Positions 9,726 to 18,895 are shown, numbered from the stretch's first letter. The stretch is 64,000 nt of DNA from Stagnihabitans lacustris (GCF_025950525.1 NZ_JAPDGS010000008.1:62001-126000); one strand, 5' to 3'. The notes: a model not told the origin generated them from the sequence alone. Numbers and translations are program-made.

Positions 9726-10370
9726 ATGACCGCCATCGTCTTCGACCTTGACGGCACGCTGATCGACAGCCTGCCCGATATCCATGTCGCGCTGAACAAG
9801 GTGCTGGCGGGCGAGGGCGCGCGGCCCGTGACCGAGGCCGAGACCCGGGGCTTCATCGGCCATGGCATCCCGAACCTGGTCGCTCAGGCACGCCATGCGC
9901 GGGGGTTGGACCTGGACCGCCAGCACGCGATGACCGAGGCGATGATGGCGCATTACCTGGCCCATCCGGCCGATCTGACGCGGCCCTACCCCGGGGCTGT
10001 GGCGGCGCTGAACGCGTTGCGCGACCTCGGGCATCCCCTGGGGCTTTGCACCAACAAGGCCTTGAAACCGACGCTGGATATCCTGGATGCGCTGAACCTG
10101 CGCAGCCATTTCGCCGAGGTCATCGGCGGCGACAGCCTGCCGCAGAAAAAGCCCGACCCCGCGCCGCTTCATGCCTGTTTCGCAGGCCTTGGCGCCCCCC
10201 TGCTTTACGTCGGTGACAGCGAGGTCGACGCCGAAACCGCCCAACGCGCCGGCATCCGCTTTGCGCTTTACACCCAAGGCTATCGCAAGGCCCCGGTCGC
10301 GGACCTGCCCCATGACCTGGCCTTCGCGGACTATGCCGACCTTGTGGCTTGGGTCGCGGCGCGCGCCTGA
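9726..10370 (+). CDS. gph: HAD phosphatase, phosphoglycolate phosphatase type
   Basis: A 214-residue HAD hydrolase with motif I DLDGTLIDS near residue 7, motif II CTNKA, motif III lysine in QKKPDP and motif IV VGDSEVDAETA. A helical cap domain sits between motifs I and II. This matches Gph, which dephosphorylates 2-phosphoglycolate in the cytoplasm. It lacks the active-site signature of phosphonoacetaldehyde hydrolase (PhnX), so its place beside the phosphonate genes does not make it a phosphonatase. The start at 9726 follows AAGGAG. It ends immediately before the PHO-box repeats of phnC. Confidence 0.85.
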   Translation: MTAIVFDLDGTLIDSLPDIHVALNKVLAGEGARPVTEAETRGFIGHGIPNLVAQARHARGLDLDRQHAMTEAMMAHYLAHPADLTRPYPGAVAALNALRDLGHPLGLCTNKALKPTLDILDALNLRSHFAEVIGGDSLPQKKPDPAPLHACFAGLGAPLLYVGDSEVDAETAQRAGIRFALYTQGYRKAPVADLPHDLAFADYADLVAWVAARA

Positions 10371-10371
10371 C

Positions 10372-10411
10372 CTGTCACTGAAGCTTCACGCGGCCTTCAC
10401 CCCCGCGTCAC
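10372..10411 (+). promoter_or_regulatory. PHO box upstream of phnC, four units
   Basis: Four 7-bp units, each followed by a 4-bp spacer, repeat with an exact 11-bp period: CTGTCAC (10372), GCTTCAC (10383), CCTTCAC (10394), GCGTCAC (10405). This matches the known PhoB site architecture of direct CTGTCAY repeats. It lies 43 bases before the favoured phnC start, so phosphate-starvation control of phnCDE is inferred. Confidence 0.75.
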
Positions 10412-10454
10412 CTGCCCCCCCTATCCCCCTGTGAACCGCCAAGGGGAGCGCGCC

Positions 10455-11279
10455 GTGCTGCAGGTCAAAGACGTCACGAGGATTTTCGGCACCCGCCGCG
10501 CCGTCGATGCGGTCAGCTTTGCCATCGACCGCCCGGGCTTCATCGGGATCATCGGCAAATCGGGGGCGGGCAAGTCGACGCTGCTGCGGATGCTGAACCG
10601 GTTGACCGATGCCAGCAGCGGTCAGGTGCTGTTTCAGGGTCAGGACATCCTGAGCCTGAAGGGCCGCGAGCTGCGCGCCTGGCAGGGCCGCTGTGCGATG
10701 ATCTTTCAGCAGTTCAACCTTGTGCCGCGGATGGATGTGGCCAGCAATGTGCTGCATGGGCTGTTGTCGCGCCGACCCGTGACGCGGACGCTGTTCAACC
10801 TGTGGTCCGAAGAGGATATCCGGCACGCGCTGGCGATCCTGGACCGGCTGGGCATTGCCGATCAGGCCTCCAAGCGGGCCGAGGCGCTTTCGGGCGGCCA
10901 GCAACAGCGCGTGGCGATTGCCCGCGCCCTGATGCAGGACCCGGCGCTGATCCTGGCCGACGAGCCCATCGCCAGCCTTGACCCGATGAACGCGGCCCTG
11001 GTGATGGACGCGCTGCGCCGCATCCATGACGAGGACGGCCGCACCGTGATCGCCAACCTGCACACGCTGGACACCGCGCGGCGCTATTGCGACCGGGTGA
11101 TCGGGATGCGCGACGGCCGCGTCGTCTTTGACGGCACGCCCGATCAGCTGACCACCGGCGTCGCCCGCGACATCTATGGCGCGGATGAGACCTTCAACGA
11201 GGCCGCCACCTCGACCTCGTTGACCGATCTGCCGACCGCGCCCGACGGCCAATATGCCGAAGCGATGCTGGCCGACTAA
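10455..11279 (+). CDS. phnC: Phosphonate ABC transporter ATP-binding protein
   Basis: ABC ATPase of 274 residues with Walker [11 protein letters not shown]-loop IFQQFN, signature [15 protein letters not shown] and Walker [18 protein letters not shown] together with [10 protein letters not shown] is typical of PhnC. It energises import of phosphonates or phosphate esters with PhnD and two PhnE proteins. I favour the GTG at 10455 because AAGGGGAG lies 6 bases upstream; the GTG at 10431 would add 8 residues and has no such site. It is the first gene of the phn transporter operon and sits behind a four-unit PHO box. Confidence 0.93.
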   Translation: MLQVKDVTRIFGTRRAVDAVSFAIDRPGFIGIIGKSGAGKSTLLRMLNRLTDASSGQVLFQGQDILSLKGRELRAWQGRCAMIFQQFNLVPRMDVASNVLHGLLSRRPVTRTLFNLWSEEDIRHALAILDRLGIADQASKRAEALSGGQQQRVAIARALMQDPALILADEPIASLDPMNAALVMDALRRIHDEDGRTVIANLHTLDTARRYCDRVIGMRDGRVVFDGTPDQLTTGVARDIYGADETFNEAATSTSLTDLPTAPDGQYAEAMLAD

Positions 11280-11281
11280 GC

Positions 11282-11314
11282 CTTTGGGCGACCCGGGGTT
11301 CCGGGCGCCCAAAG
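11282..11314 (+). terminator. Hairpin between phnC and phnD
   Basis: Arms CTTTGGGCG/CGCCCAAAG enclose a second GC-rich inner stem. No T run follows, so it may be a processing or attenuation hairpin rather than a true terminator. Confidence 0.4.
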
Positions 11315-11358
11315 CTTTGACCACCCCGAACCTTTGACCAACCCCAAAAGGACGACCC

Positions 11359-12255
11359 ATGAAAAAGCTGCTTGCCGCCCTGATCGCCACGACCTGCATG
11401 ACGTCTGCCCATGCCGAAGGCATCACCGAGTTCAACATCGGCATCCTTGGCGGCGAAAACGCCCAGGACCGCATCACCTCGAACGAGTGCTACCGCGCGG
11501 CGATCGAGAAGGAGATCGGCGTCCCGGTCAAGGTCTTTACCCCGGCCGATTATGATGGCGTGATCCAGGGTCTGTTGGGCGGCACGCTGGACGTGGCCTT
11601 CCTGGGCGCCTCGGCCTATGCCAAGATCACCCTGACCGATGCCGCCGCCGTCGAAGCCCCGCTGACCGCGATGAACGTCGATGGCACCACGGGCTACTAC
11701 TCGATCGGTTTCACGCGCAAAGACACCGGCATCACCTCGATCGAAGAGGCCAAGGGCAAGATCTTTGCGTTCGGCGAGCCGAATTCGACCTCGGGCTTTT
11801 TGGTTCCGGCCTCGGAGCTGACCGCGATGCATGGCGACCTGAAGGCCTTCTTCAAGGACGTCCCCTTCTCGGGCGGGCATGAACAGACCATCGTCGGCGT
11901 GGCCAATGGCACCTATGACGCGGGCGTGTCCTTTGGCGACGGCATCGGCGATTGGGCCGAGGGTTACACCTCGGGCGGCTTCCACAAGGCGGCCGAAGCG
12001 GGCCTGGTGGACATGAACACCCTGGTCGAAATCTGGCGGTCCAAGCTGATCCCGAACGGGCCCTTCGTGATCCGCGCCGCCCTGCCGCAGGACGTCAAGG
12101 ACAAGGTCGTCAAACTGACCGACACCCTGGCCGAGGTGGACCATGCCTGCGCCATGTCGGTGAACGGCGGCGATCTGAAGGATTACGTCCCGGTCGAAGC
12201 GGGCTTCTATGACGGCATCGTCGAGGCCCGGAAGTTCCAAGACGCCCAGAAGTGA
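11359..12255 (+). CDS. phnD: Phosphonate-binding periplasmic protein
   Basis: A 298-residue binding protein with a signal peptide ending at about HAEG (residues 1-20). Family features include FNIGILGGENAQDR, DGVIQGLLGGTLDVAFLGASAY and FAFGEPNSTSGFLVP. The last of these lines the phosphonate-binding cleft in PhnD-type proteins. It delivers phosphonate to the PhnE1/PhnE2 channel. It lies 79 bases after phnC, and a strong hairpin separates it from the permease genes, which would favour higher expression of the binding protein. Confidence 0.93.
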   Translation: MKKLLAALIATTCMTSAHAEGITEFNIGILGGENAQDRITSNECYRAAIEKEIGVPVKVFTPADYDGVIQGLLGGTLDVAFLGASAYAKITLTDAAAVEAPLTAMNVDGTTGYYSIGFTRKDTGITSIEEAKGKIFAFGEPNSTSGFLVPASELTAMHGDLKAFFKDVPFSGGHEQTIVGVANGTYDAGVSFGDGIGDWAEGYTSGGFHKAAEAGLVDMNTLVEIWRSKLIPNGPFVIRAALPQDVKDKVVKLTDTLAEVDHACAMSVNGGDLKDYVPVEAGFYDGIVEARKFQDAQK

Positions 12256-12270
12256 TTTCATGACGGATGG

Positions 12271-12304
12271 CCGGGCCCCCGCCCATCGGGGGCCCGGTCT
12301 TTTC
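12271..12304 (+). terminator. Strong intercistronic hairpin after phnD
   Basis: Perfect 10-bp arms CCGGGCCCCC/GGGGGCCCGG with a 7-base loop are followed by TCTTTTC. This has the form of a rho-independent terminator inside the operon, and partial read-through into phnE is inferred. Confidence 0.7.
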
Positions 12305-12332
12305 ATTTCGGTCTTTTCATTGGAGCGGACCC

Positions 12333-13211
12333 ATGGTCGACCTGTCTTTCGGACCCGAGCCCGGGCGGCGGTGGAATGCCTCTGACCGGACCGAAGCCTA
12401 CCTGATCCTGACGCGGCGGCGGCGGGTCTATTCGTTGGCGATCCTGGGGCTGGTGGCCTTGCTTCTGGTCGCGGGCTTTCCCCTGGCCGAGGCGCGCAAC
12501 GCCGGCGGCTTTCTGCGCGGTCTGCCGCATGTTTTCGACTTCCCCGCCGAGATCCTGGCCGAGGCCTGGACGGGCCGCGCCGCGATCCCCGGGTTGATGG
12601 CCGAACATTTCCCCGCCCTGATCGAGACGCTGAACATCGCCGCCGTTTCCACCCTGATCGGCGCGCTATTGGCCGGGGTGCTGGCGCCCCTGTCGACCCG
12701 GGGCCTTGCGCGGTTTCCCCTGCTGATCCCGGTCTTTCGCCGCAGCCTGGACATCGCCCGCGCCGTGCCCGATGTGGTCATCGCATTGGTCCTGATCTTT
12801 GTCATGGGGGGCGGCCCGATCCCCGCCGTCATTGCCATCGCCTTTCACACCACCGGCGCGCTGGGGAAGCTGTTCTCCGAGGTGGCCGAAAACGCCAACC
12901 TGAAGCCGATCGAGGGCCTGACCTCGGTCGGCGCCACCTGGACGCAGCGCATGGCCTTTGGCCTTTTGCCGCAGGTCGCGCCGAACTGGCTGAGCTATGC
13001 GCTGATGCGCTTTGAAATCAACGTCAGGGCCTCGGCGATCCTGGGCTTTGTGGGCCAGGGCGGCATCGGCTATGATCTGAAGATTGCGCTGCAATGGGGA
13101 CAGGGGCGGTATGACCAGGTCGTGGCGATCTTTCTGCTGTTGTTCCTGACCATCGTGGCGATTGACCGGCTGTCCGACAGCCTGCGCCGCCGCCTGACCG
13201 AAGGGGCGTAA
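12333..13211 (+). CDS. phnE: Phosphonate ABC transporter permease 1
   Basis: A 292-residue membrane protein. One amino-terminal helix (SLAILGLVALLLVAGFPLA) is followed by a core of five to six helices with the coupling segment EGLTSVGATWTQRMAFGLLPQ, typical of PhnE. The start at 12333 is preceded by TGGAGCGG; an upstream in-frame ATG at 12267 falls inside the phnD terminator-like hairpin and is rejected. It ends one base before the second permease. The pair should form a heterodimeric channel served by PhnC and PhnD. Confidence 0.92.
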   Translation: MVDLSFGPEPGRRWNASDRTEAYLILTRRRRVYSLAILGLVALLLVAGFPLAEARNAGGFLRGLPHVFDFPAEILAEAWTGRAAIPGLMAEHFPALIETLNIAAVSTLIGALLAGVLAPLSTRGLARFPLLIPVFRRSLDIARAVPDVVIALVLIFVMGGGPIPAVIAIAFHTTGALGKLFSEVAENANLKPIEGLTSVGATWTQRMAFGLLPQVAPNWLSYALMRFEINVRASAILGFVGQGGIGYDLKIALQWGQGRYDQVVAIFLLLFLTIVAIDRLSDSLRRRLTEGA

Positions 13212-13212
13212 G

Positions 13213-14490
13213 ATGGACGCGACGCTGACCCAATTCCGCCGCCGCGCGCGGATTTCGCTGGCCCTGCCCGCGCTGGTGCTGGTCTATCTGTTTTACGCCG
13301 GCTGGGCCTTTCAGCTGGGCGATCTGGCGGCCAAGATGCGCTGGGACAATGCACAAATCCTGCTGGGCGATTTCGTGTCCTACAAGGTTCATGTGATCCG
13401 CGACAACCGGTCCGGCGCGATCACCGCGAACATCGACGGCGACGCCCGCGACGCTTTTGCGACCCTGCCGGATTGGGCGGGTCAGGTCGTCGACCTCGGC
13501 CAAGGCCATGTCGTGACCTATCTGCCCGACGGCGCGCGCTTTGACGTGCCGGGCTATGGCACGCTGACCGTGATGCAGGGGCCCGAGGGTCTGTCCGTCA
13601 GCGGCCCCCAAGGCGCCCTGCCGGATTGGGTCTCGGCCTCGCCCGCCAAGGTCACGATTGTGACAAAGGCGGGTCGGCTGAACTACATCAAGGCCCGGGC
13701 CGAGGTCTGGCGCTATTTCCCCGGCTGGGCCTCTTTCTTCTTCACGCTGGACACGCCCTGGGCGTCGAAATCCTGGGGCCAGCTTGCGGCGCTGGCGATC
13801 ACCGAACCCCGCCTTGACCCCGCAGTGTCGAACCTTGCGGCGATGGCCGATGCCTTCTGGCACAACCGGCTTTGGCACCATGCCGAGGTCTTTGCCGCCA
13901 TGGGCGAGACGGTGCTGATGGCCTTTCTGGGCACCGTGACGGCGGGGATCATCTCGTTGCCGCTGTCCTTCATGGCCGCACGCAACCTGATGCCCTTTGC
14001 CCCCCTGCGCTTTGCCCTGCGCCGGCTGTTCGACTTTATCCGCGGCACCGATGCGCTGATCTGGACGCTGCTTTTGTTGCGCGCCTTTGGCCCCGGGCCG
14101 ATGACCGGCGCGCTGGCCTTGGTCATGACCGACACCGGCGCCTTCGGGAAACTCTTCTCCGAGGCGCTGGAGAACATCGACGGCAAACAGGTCGAGGGCA
14201 TCCGGTCCACCGGCGCCTCACCGATGCAGCGCGCAAGGTTCGGCGTTCTGCCGCAGATCCTGCCGGTGTTTCTGTCGCAGCTGCTTTACGCGTTGGAAAG
14301 CAACACGCGGTCGGCGACTTTGGTCGGCGCGCTGGTTGGCGGCGGGATCGGGCTGTTGCTGACCCAGGCGATCCAGACGCAAAAGGATTGGGAGGACGTC
14401 GCCTACTACCTGCTTTTGATCGTGCTGACGGTGATGGCGATGGACGCGGTCTCGGGCTTTTTGCGCCGCAAGCTGATCAGGGGGGAATGA
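13213..14490 (+). CDS. phnE: Phosphonate ABC transporter permease 2, with large periplasmic insert
   Basis: A second PhnE-type permease, 425 residues against 292 for its partner. The extra length is a roughly 150-residue soluble segment between the first helix (ISLALPALVLVYLFYAGWAF) and the conserved membrane core, predicted to face the periplasm. The core carries EGIRSTGASPMQRARFGVLPQ as the ATPase coupling segment. Such long second permeases are known from alphaproteobacterial phn operons. It starts two bases after the first permease stop, indicating tight coupling. Confidence 0.92.
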   Translation: MDATLTQFRRRARISLALPALVLVYLFYAGWAFQLGDLAAKMRWDNAQILLGDFVSYKVHVIRDNRSGAITANIDGDARDAFATLPDWAGQVVDLGQGHVVTYLPDGARFDVPGYGTLTVMQGPEGLSVSGPQGALPDWVSASPAKVTIVTKAGRLNYIKARAEVWRYFPGWASFFFTLDTPWASKSWGQLAALAITEPRLDPAVSNLAAMADAFWHNRLWHHAEVFAAMGETVLMAFLGTVTAGIISLPLSFMAARNLMPFAPLRFALRRLFDFIRGTDALIWTLLLLRAFGPGPMTGALALVMTDTGAFGKLFSEALENIDGKQVEGIRSTGASPMQRARFGVLPQILPVFLSQLLYALESNTRSATLVGALVGGGIGLLLTQAIQTQKDWEDVAYYLLLIVLTVMAMDAVSGFLRRKLIRGE

Positions 14491-14505
14491 ATTGGGGGCG
14501 AATGA

Positions 14506-15120
14506 ATGACCAAACTGGGGAAAGACCCGCTGATCCATCCGGGCTGCATGGTCGTCGACAGCCAGTTCGGCCAGTGGTGCGAGGTGGGCGAGGGCAGCCG
14601 CGTCCTGCACTCGACCTTCGAGGACTACGCCTATTGCGACCGCCTGTCCGATATCGCGAATACAACGGTCGGCAAGTTCGCCAACATCGCCGCCATGACG
14701 CGGATCGGGCCGACGGATCATCCGTGGCGCAATGCCTCGCTGCATCACTTCCTGTATCGCAGTTCGTATTACTGGGAGGATGCCGAGGACGATCCGACCT
14801 TCTTTGACGCCCGGCAGGCGCGGCGGACGGTGATCGGGCCGGACACCTGGCTGGGCCATGGCGTGATCGTCAAGCCCGAGGTCACGATCGGCGCGGGCGC
14901 CATCATCGCCTCGGGCGCCGTCGTCACCAAGGACGTGCCGCCTTACATGATCATGGCAGGCCTGCCCGCCACACCCCTGCGGCCGCGCTATGAACCGGGT
15001 GTGGCCGACCGGATGATGGCACTGGCCTGGTGGGACTGGGACCATGGCCGCCTGCGCCAGGCCCTGCCGGATTTCCGCGCCTTGAAGGCCGAGGCCTTCC
15101 TCGAGAAATACAACGGCTAA
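14506..15120 (+). CDS. Phosphonate-associated hexapeptide-repeat transferase-like protein
   Basis: A 204-residue left-handed beta-helix protein with DapH/LpxA-type hexapeptide repeats (IGPDTWLGHGVIVKPEVTIG, IIASGAVVTKDV) and a carboxy-terminal helical tail. Proteins of this family (described as phosphonate metabolism proteins of the hexapeptide-repeat family) recur in C-P lyase operons. An acyl-transfer role on an aminophosphonate, analogous to PhnO, is conceivable but unproven. It follows the permease by 15 bases and precedes a PHO-box region. An alternative ATG lies 4 bases upstream but in another frame. Confidence 0.85.
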   Translation: MTKLGKDPLIHPGCMVVDSQFGQWCEVGEGSRVLHSTFEDYAYCDRLSDIANTTVGKFANIAAMTRIGPTDHPWRNASLHHFLYRSSYYWEDAEDDPTFFDARQARRTVIGPDTWLGHGVIVKPEVTIGAGAIIASGAVVTKDVPPYMIMAGLPATPLRPRYEPGVADRMMALAWWDWDHGRLRQALPDFRALKAEAFLEKYNG

Positions 15121-15136
15121 GGCCCAAGGGGTCCGG

Positions 15137-15176
15137 CCGTCACGAAACTGCAATCCCAAGGTCACGACCCTGTCAC
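15137..15176 (+). promoter_or_regulatory. PHO box upstream of phnG, four units
   Basis: Units CCGTCAC (15137), CTGCAAT (15148), AGGTCAC (15159) and CTGTCAC (15170) repeat with an exact 11-bp period, 41 bases before the phnG start. The same architecture precedes phnC. This implies a separate PhoB-dependent promoter for the C-P lyase core genes. Confidence 0.7.
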
Positions 15177-15217
15177 CGAAACGGCGCAGAAGGCAGGCGC
15201 AACCAGAGGATTTTGCC

Positions 15218-15646
15218 GTGACCTCCGTGAACGAACGCCGGGCCGTGATGGGCCTGCTCTCCCGCGCCAGGCCCGACCGCCTGGCCGAACTTCTTCCCGC
15301 CCTGCCCGAGGCGACCGAGCTGCGCGCCCCGCAGGTTGGAACCGTCATGGTCCAAGGCCGGATCGGCGGCACCGGGGCGGCCTTCAACATGGGCGAGATG
15401 ACGGTGACGCGCTGCGTGCTGCAGGTCGGCAGCTTTGCCGGTCACGCCCATGTTCAGGGTCGCGACAAGGCCCATGCGCGGCGCGCGGCGGTGGTTGATG
15501 CGTTATGGCAGGCCGATCCGGGGTCGGTCGCAGGCCTGCTTGCGACGCTGCAAGCCGAAGAGGCCGCCCGCCGCCAGGCCCGCGCCGCAAAGGCCGCCGC
15601 AACCCGGGTCGAGTTTTTCACCCTCGTCCGTGGAGAAGACGCATGA
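15218..15646 (+). CDS. phnG: C-P lyase core subunit PhnG
   Basis: A 142-residue PhnG homologue starting at GTG with AGAGGA upstream. Recognisable segments are RRAVMGLLSRARPDRLAELL near the start, TVMVQGRIGGTGAAFNMGEM and VTRCVLQVGSFAGHAHVQGR, then VVDALWQADP. PhnG is part of the PhnGHIJ complex and with PhnI and PhnL transfers the phosphonate onto ATP, releasing adenine. The gene overlaps phnH by ATGA and heads the catalytic operon. Confidence 0.95.
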   Translation: MTSVNERRAVMGLLSRARPDRLAELLPALPEATELRAPQVGTVMVQGRIGGTGAAFNMGEMTVTRCVLQVGSFAGHAHVQGRDKAHARRAAVVDALWQADPGSVAGLLATLQAEEAARRQARAAKAAATRVEFFTLVRGEDA

Positions 15647-16203
15647 CCCTGTTGACCGGCGGCTTCCACGACGCCCCCCGCCAATCCGCCCGCGCCTTTC
15701 GGCTGGCGCTGAACGCCCTGTCACGCCCTGGCCGGATCGAGACCGTCTCGGGCGCCGAGGGCCCTGCGCCCTTGTCGGCGGCGGCGGCAACGCTGCTTCT
15801 GGTGCTGGCCGACCGCGACACGCCGATCCATCTGGGCGCCAGCCACGATGTGCAGGCGGTCCGCGACTGGATCACCTTTCACACCGGCGCGCCCTTTGTC
15901 GCGCCCGAAGCCGCCATGCTGGCCCTTGGCACCTGGGACACCCTGCCCCGCGCGCGCTTTCCGCTGGGCCTGCCCGACTATCCCGACCGCTCGGCCACGC
16001 TGATCGTCGAGACCGCGACGCTGACGACAGAGGGCCCGCGCCTGACCGGCCCCGGCATCCAGACCGAGGCCCACCTTTCCCTGCCCGAAGTGACCGCCTT
16101 TCAGGAGAACCGCGCGCTGTTCCCGCAAGGTCTGGACTTCTTTTTCACCTGCGGCGCGCGCCTTGCCGCCCTGCCCCGTTCAACCCGCGTGGAGGCCGTC
16201 TGA
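15643..16203 (+). CDS. phnH: C-P lyase core subunit PhnH
   Basis: A 186-residue PhnH homologue (GFHDAPRQSARAFRLALNAL, SRPGRIETV, DRDTPIHLG, GLPDYPDRSATLIVE, TGPGIQ). PhnH is a structural member of the C-P lyase core complex. It begins in a 4-base overlap with phnG and ends at the phnI start, so translation is probably coupled along the whole operon. Length and motif order agree with the family. Confidence 0.95.
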   Translation: MTLLTGGFHDAPRQSARAFRLALNALSRPGRIETVSGAEGPAPLSAAAATLLLVLADRDTPIHLGASHDVQAVRDWITFHTGAPFVAPEAAMLALGTWDTLPRARFPLGLPDYPDRSATLIVETATLTTEGPRLTGPGIQTEAHLSLPEVTAFQENRALFPQGLDFFFTCGARLAALPRSTRVEAV

Positions 16204-17276
16204 TGTATGTTGCCGTCAAAGGGGGCGAGCGCGCCATCGACGCCGCCCATGCCTGGTTGGCCTGCGAACGCCGCGGCGATCCGGGGGTTTCCGAACTTTC
16301 GGTCGCCCAGATCCGCGAGCAACTGACCCTGGCCGTCAACCGCGTCATGACCGAAGGCGCTTTGTATGATCCCGACCTTGCCGCGCTGGCGATCAAGCAG
16401 GCACGCGGCGACCTGATCGAGGCGATCTTCTTGCTGCGCGCCTATCGCACGACCCTGCCGCGCTTCGGGTCTTCGGTTCCTTTGGACACCGAGGCGATGG
16501 AGGTGACGCGGCGGGTTTCTGCGACCTTCAAGGACCTGCCGGGCGGGCAGGTTCTGGGGCCGACCTTCGACTATACCCACCGCCTGCTGGATTTCACGCT
16601 GATGGCCGAGGGCGAGCTTCCGACCGCGCCGACCGCGCCGATCCGGGACGAAAAAGTCCCGCATGTCATGGCTTTGCTGGACCGCGACGGGCTGATCGAA
16701 GCCGCCCCCCAGGGCGGCCAACCCATCGACATGACGCGGACGCCGATGGAATACCCGGCCGACCGCGCGCTTCGTCTGCAAGCCATCGGGCGGGGCGACG
16801 AGGGTTTTCTTCTGGGCCTGGCCTATTCCACCCAACGCGGTTATGGGCGCACTCACGCCTTTGTGGGCGAATTGCGCATCGGCGCGGTCACGGTGGAAAT
16901 GGAGGTTCCCGAACTGGGGTTCGCCATCGAAATCGGCGAGATCGAGGTTTCCGAATGTGAGACCGTTAACCAGTTCAAAGGCTCCAAGACCGAGCCGCCG
17001 CAGTTCACCCGCGGCTACGGTTTGGTCTTTGGCCAGAACGAACGCAAGGCCCTGTCGGTGTCTTTGGTCGACCGCGCCTTGCGCTGGGAGGAACTGGGCG
17101 AGGACTTTGCAGGCGCCCCGGCGCAGGACGAGGAATTCGTGCTGTCCCATTGCGACAACGTGCAGGCGACGGGCTTCCTGGAGCATATCAAACTGCCGCA
17201 TTACGTCGACTTCCAGGCCGAACTGGAGCTGATCCGCCGCCTGCGCCGCAACGCGCATCAGGAGGCCGCAGAATGA
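16203..17276 (+). CDS. phnI: C-P lyase core subunit PhnI, nucleosidase
   Basis: A 357-residue PhnI homologue (MYVAVKGGERAIDAAHAWLA, AFLRAYRTTLPR-like region, YAFVGELRIG-like region, GYGLVFGQNERKA, SHCDNVQATGFLEHIKLPHY). PhnI acts as a purine ribonucleoside-type enzyme that removes adenine while PhnGHL install the phosphonate at ribose C1. The start at 16203 overlaps the phnH stop. The carboxy-terminal residues overlap phnJ by 4 bases. Confidence 0.95.
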   Translation: MYVAVKGGERAIDAAHAWLACERRGDPGVSELSVAQIREQLTLAVNRVMTEGALYDPDLAALAIKQARGDLIEAIFLLRAYRTTLPRFGSSVPLDTEAMEVTRRVSATFKDLPGGQVLGPTFDYTHRLLDFTLMAEGELPTAPTAPIRDEKVPHVMALLDRDGLIEAAPQGGQPIDMTRTPMEYPADRALRLQAIGRGDEGFLLGLAYSTQRGYGRTHAFVGELRIGAVTVEMEVPELGFAIEIGEIEVSECETVNQFKGSKTEPPQFTRGYGLVFGQNERKALSVSLVDRALRWEELGEDFAGAPAQDEEFVLSHCDNVQATGFLEHIKLPHYVDFQAELELIRRLRRNAHQEAAE

Positions 17277-18118
17277 CCTCCGCAATGACCCTGGCAGAGA
17301 CCAGTTTCAACTTCGCCTATCTGGACGAAGACACCAAACGGATGATCCGCCGCGCGATCCTGAAGGCGGTGGCCGTGCCCGGTTATCAGGTCCCCTTTGC
17401 CAGCCGCGAAATGCCGATGCCCTATGGGTGGGGCACGGGCGGCGTGCAGGTCACGGCCGCTTGTCTGATGCCGGAAGACGTGCTGAAGGTCATTGACCAA
17501 GGCGCCGATGACACGACCAATGCGGTATCCATCCGCAAGTTCTTTCAGCGCACCTCGGGGGTTGCGGTCACGGAGCGCACCGCCGAGGCGAGTGTGATCC
17601 AAACCCGCCACCGCATCCCCGAAGCCGCCCTGACCGAGGATCAGATCCTGGTCTATCAGGTCCCGATCCCCGAGCCCCTGCGCTTTCTTGAACCGCGCGA
17701 AACCGAGACGCGCAAGATGCATGAGCTGGAGGAATATGGCCTCATGCATGTCAAGCTGTATGAGGATATCGCGCGGCATGGCACGATTGCGACGGCCTAT
17801 GCCTATCCGGTCAAGGTCGAGGGGCGCTATGTGATGGACCCCTCGCCGATCCCGAAATTCGACAATCCGAAACTGTCGGGCAACGCCGCCTTGCAGCTGT
17901 TTGGCGCCGGGCGCGAGGCGCGGATTTACGCGGTCCCGCCCCATACCCAGGTCGTCAGCCTGGACTTCGACGACCATCCCTTTGTGGCCTCAAAGGCCGA
18001 TCACGCCTGCGACATCTGTGGCTCTGCGACCTCTTACCTGGACGAGGTCATCACCGACGACAAGGGCGGACGGATGTTTGTCTGTTCCGACACCGACTAT
18101 TGCCGGGGAGGCCAATGA
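17273..18118 (+). CDS. phnJ: C-P lyase PhnJ, radical SAM-type carbon-phosphorus lyase
   Basis: A 281-residue PhnJ, the enzyme that splits the C-P bond of ribose 1-phosphonate 5-phosphate, giving alkane and a cyclic phosphate. The iron-sulfur cysteines are at residues 246, 249, 271 and 277 in the spacing CX2CX21CX5C, which is characteristic of PhnJ rather than of canonical radical SAM proteins. The central segment AMPYGWGTGG-like (PMPYGWGTGGVQVT) is also diagnostic. It overlaps phnI and phnK by a few bases. All key residues appear intact. Confidence 0.96.
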   Translation: MTSAMTLAETSFNFAYLDEDTKRMIRRAILKAVAVPGYQVPFASREMPMPYGWGTGGVQVTAACLMPEDVLKVIDQGADDTTNAVSIRKFFQRTSGVAVTERTAEASVIQTRHRIPEAALTEDQILVYQVPIPEPLRFLEPRETETRKMHELEEYGLMHVKLYEDIARHGTIATAYAYPVKVEGRYVMDPSPIPKFDNPKLSGNAALQLFGAGREARIYAVPPHTQVVSLDFDDHPFVASKADHACDICGSATSYLDEVITDDKGGRMFVCSDTDYCRGGQ

Positions 18119-18894
18119 TGGACCTGTCACATGCGCCCAGCCTGCCGATCCTGTCGGTGCGCGACCTGGTGAAGACCTATGGCACGCGCCTGGGTTGCGG
18201 GCCGATCAGCTTTGACCTTTACCCCGGCGAAGTGCTGGGGATCGTTGGCGAAAGCGGCTCGGGGAAATCGACGTTGCTGTCTTGTCTGGCGGGGCATCTG
18301 GCGCCGGATCAGGGCCGCGTCCTGTGGCAGGGCGGCGATGTCCTGACCCTGGCCGAGGCCGCGCGGCGGCGCCTGTTGCGCAGCGATTGGGCCTATGTCC
18401 ACCAGAACCCGCGCGACGGTTTGCGCATGGGCGTCAGCGCCGGCGGCAATGTCGGAGAGCGTCTGATGGGCGCCGGTGCGCGCCATTACGGCGAGATCCG
18501 CGAGAAGGCCGAGGATTGGCTTGGCCGCGTCGAGATCGACCCTGGCCGCATCGACGACAAGCCGCGGGCGTTTTCGGGCGGGATGCAGCAACGCTTGCAG
18601 ATCGCGCGCAACCTTGTGACCGGGCCGAAGCTGGTGTTCATGGACGAGCCGACCGGGGGCCTGGATGTCAGCGTTCAGGCGCGGCTTCTGGACCTGTTGC
18701 GCGGGTTGGTGCGGCAGATGGGGCTTTCGGTCATCATCGTGACGCATGACCTGGCGGTGGTGCGTTTGCTGGCGCATCGGCTGATGGTGATGAAGGGCGG
18801 CCATGTGGTCGAACAGGGCCTGACCGATCAGGTGCTGGACGATCCGCAGCACGCCTATACGCAGCTTTTGGTTTCCTCGGTTTTGCAGGTCTGA
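18115..18894 (+). CDS. phnK: C-P lyase ABC-type ATPase PhnK
   Basis: A 259-residue ABC-family ATPase with Walker A GESGSGKST, signature FSGGMQQRLQIARNL and Walker B LVFMDEPTGGLD. The FSGGMQQRLQ form is typical of PhnK. PhnK binds the PhnJ face of the C-P lyase core and is not a transporter component. Two adjacent ATG codons (18115, 18118) are possible starts; GGGGAGG lies just upstream. The gene overlaps phnJ by 4 bases and is followed by phnL after a single base. Confidence 0.94.
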   Translation: MMDLSHAPSLPILSVRDLVKTYGTRLGCGPISFDLYPGEVLGIVGESGSGKSTLLSCLAGHLAPDQGRVLWQGGDVLTLAEAARRRLLRSDWAYVHQNPRDGLRMGVSAGGNVGERLMGAGARHYGEIREKAEDWLGRVEIDPGRIDDKPRAFSGGMQQRLQIARNLVTGPKLVFMDEPTGGLDVSVQARLLDLLRGLVRQMGLSVIIVTHDLAVVRLLAHRLMVMKGGHVVEQGLTDQVLDDPQHAYTQLLVSSVLQV

Positions 18895-18895
18895 C

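Noticed and set aside
9726-10370. Phosphonoacetaldehyde hydrolase (PhnX)
   Set aside because: The HAD motifs fit phosphoglycolate phosphatase; the active-site signature of PhnX is absent.
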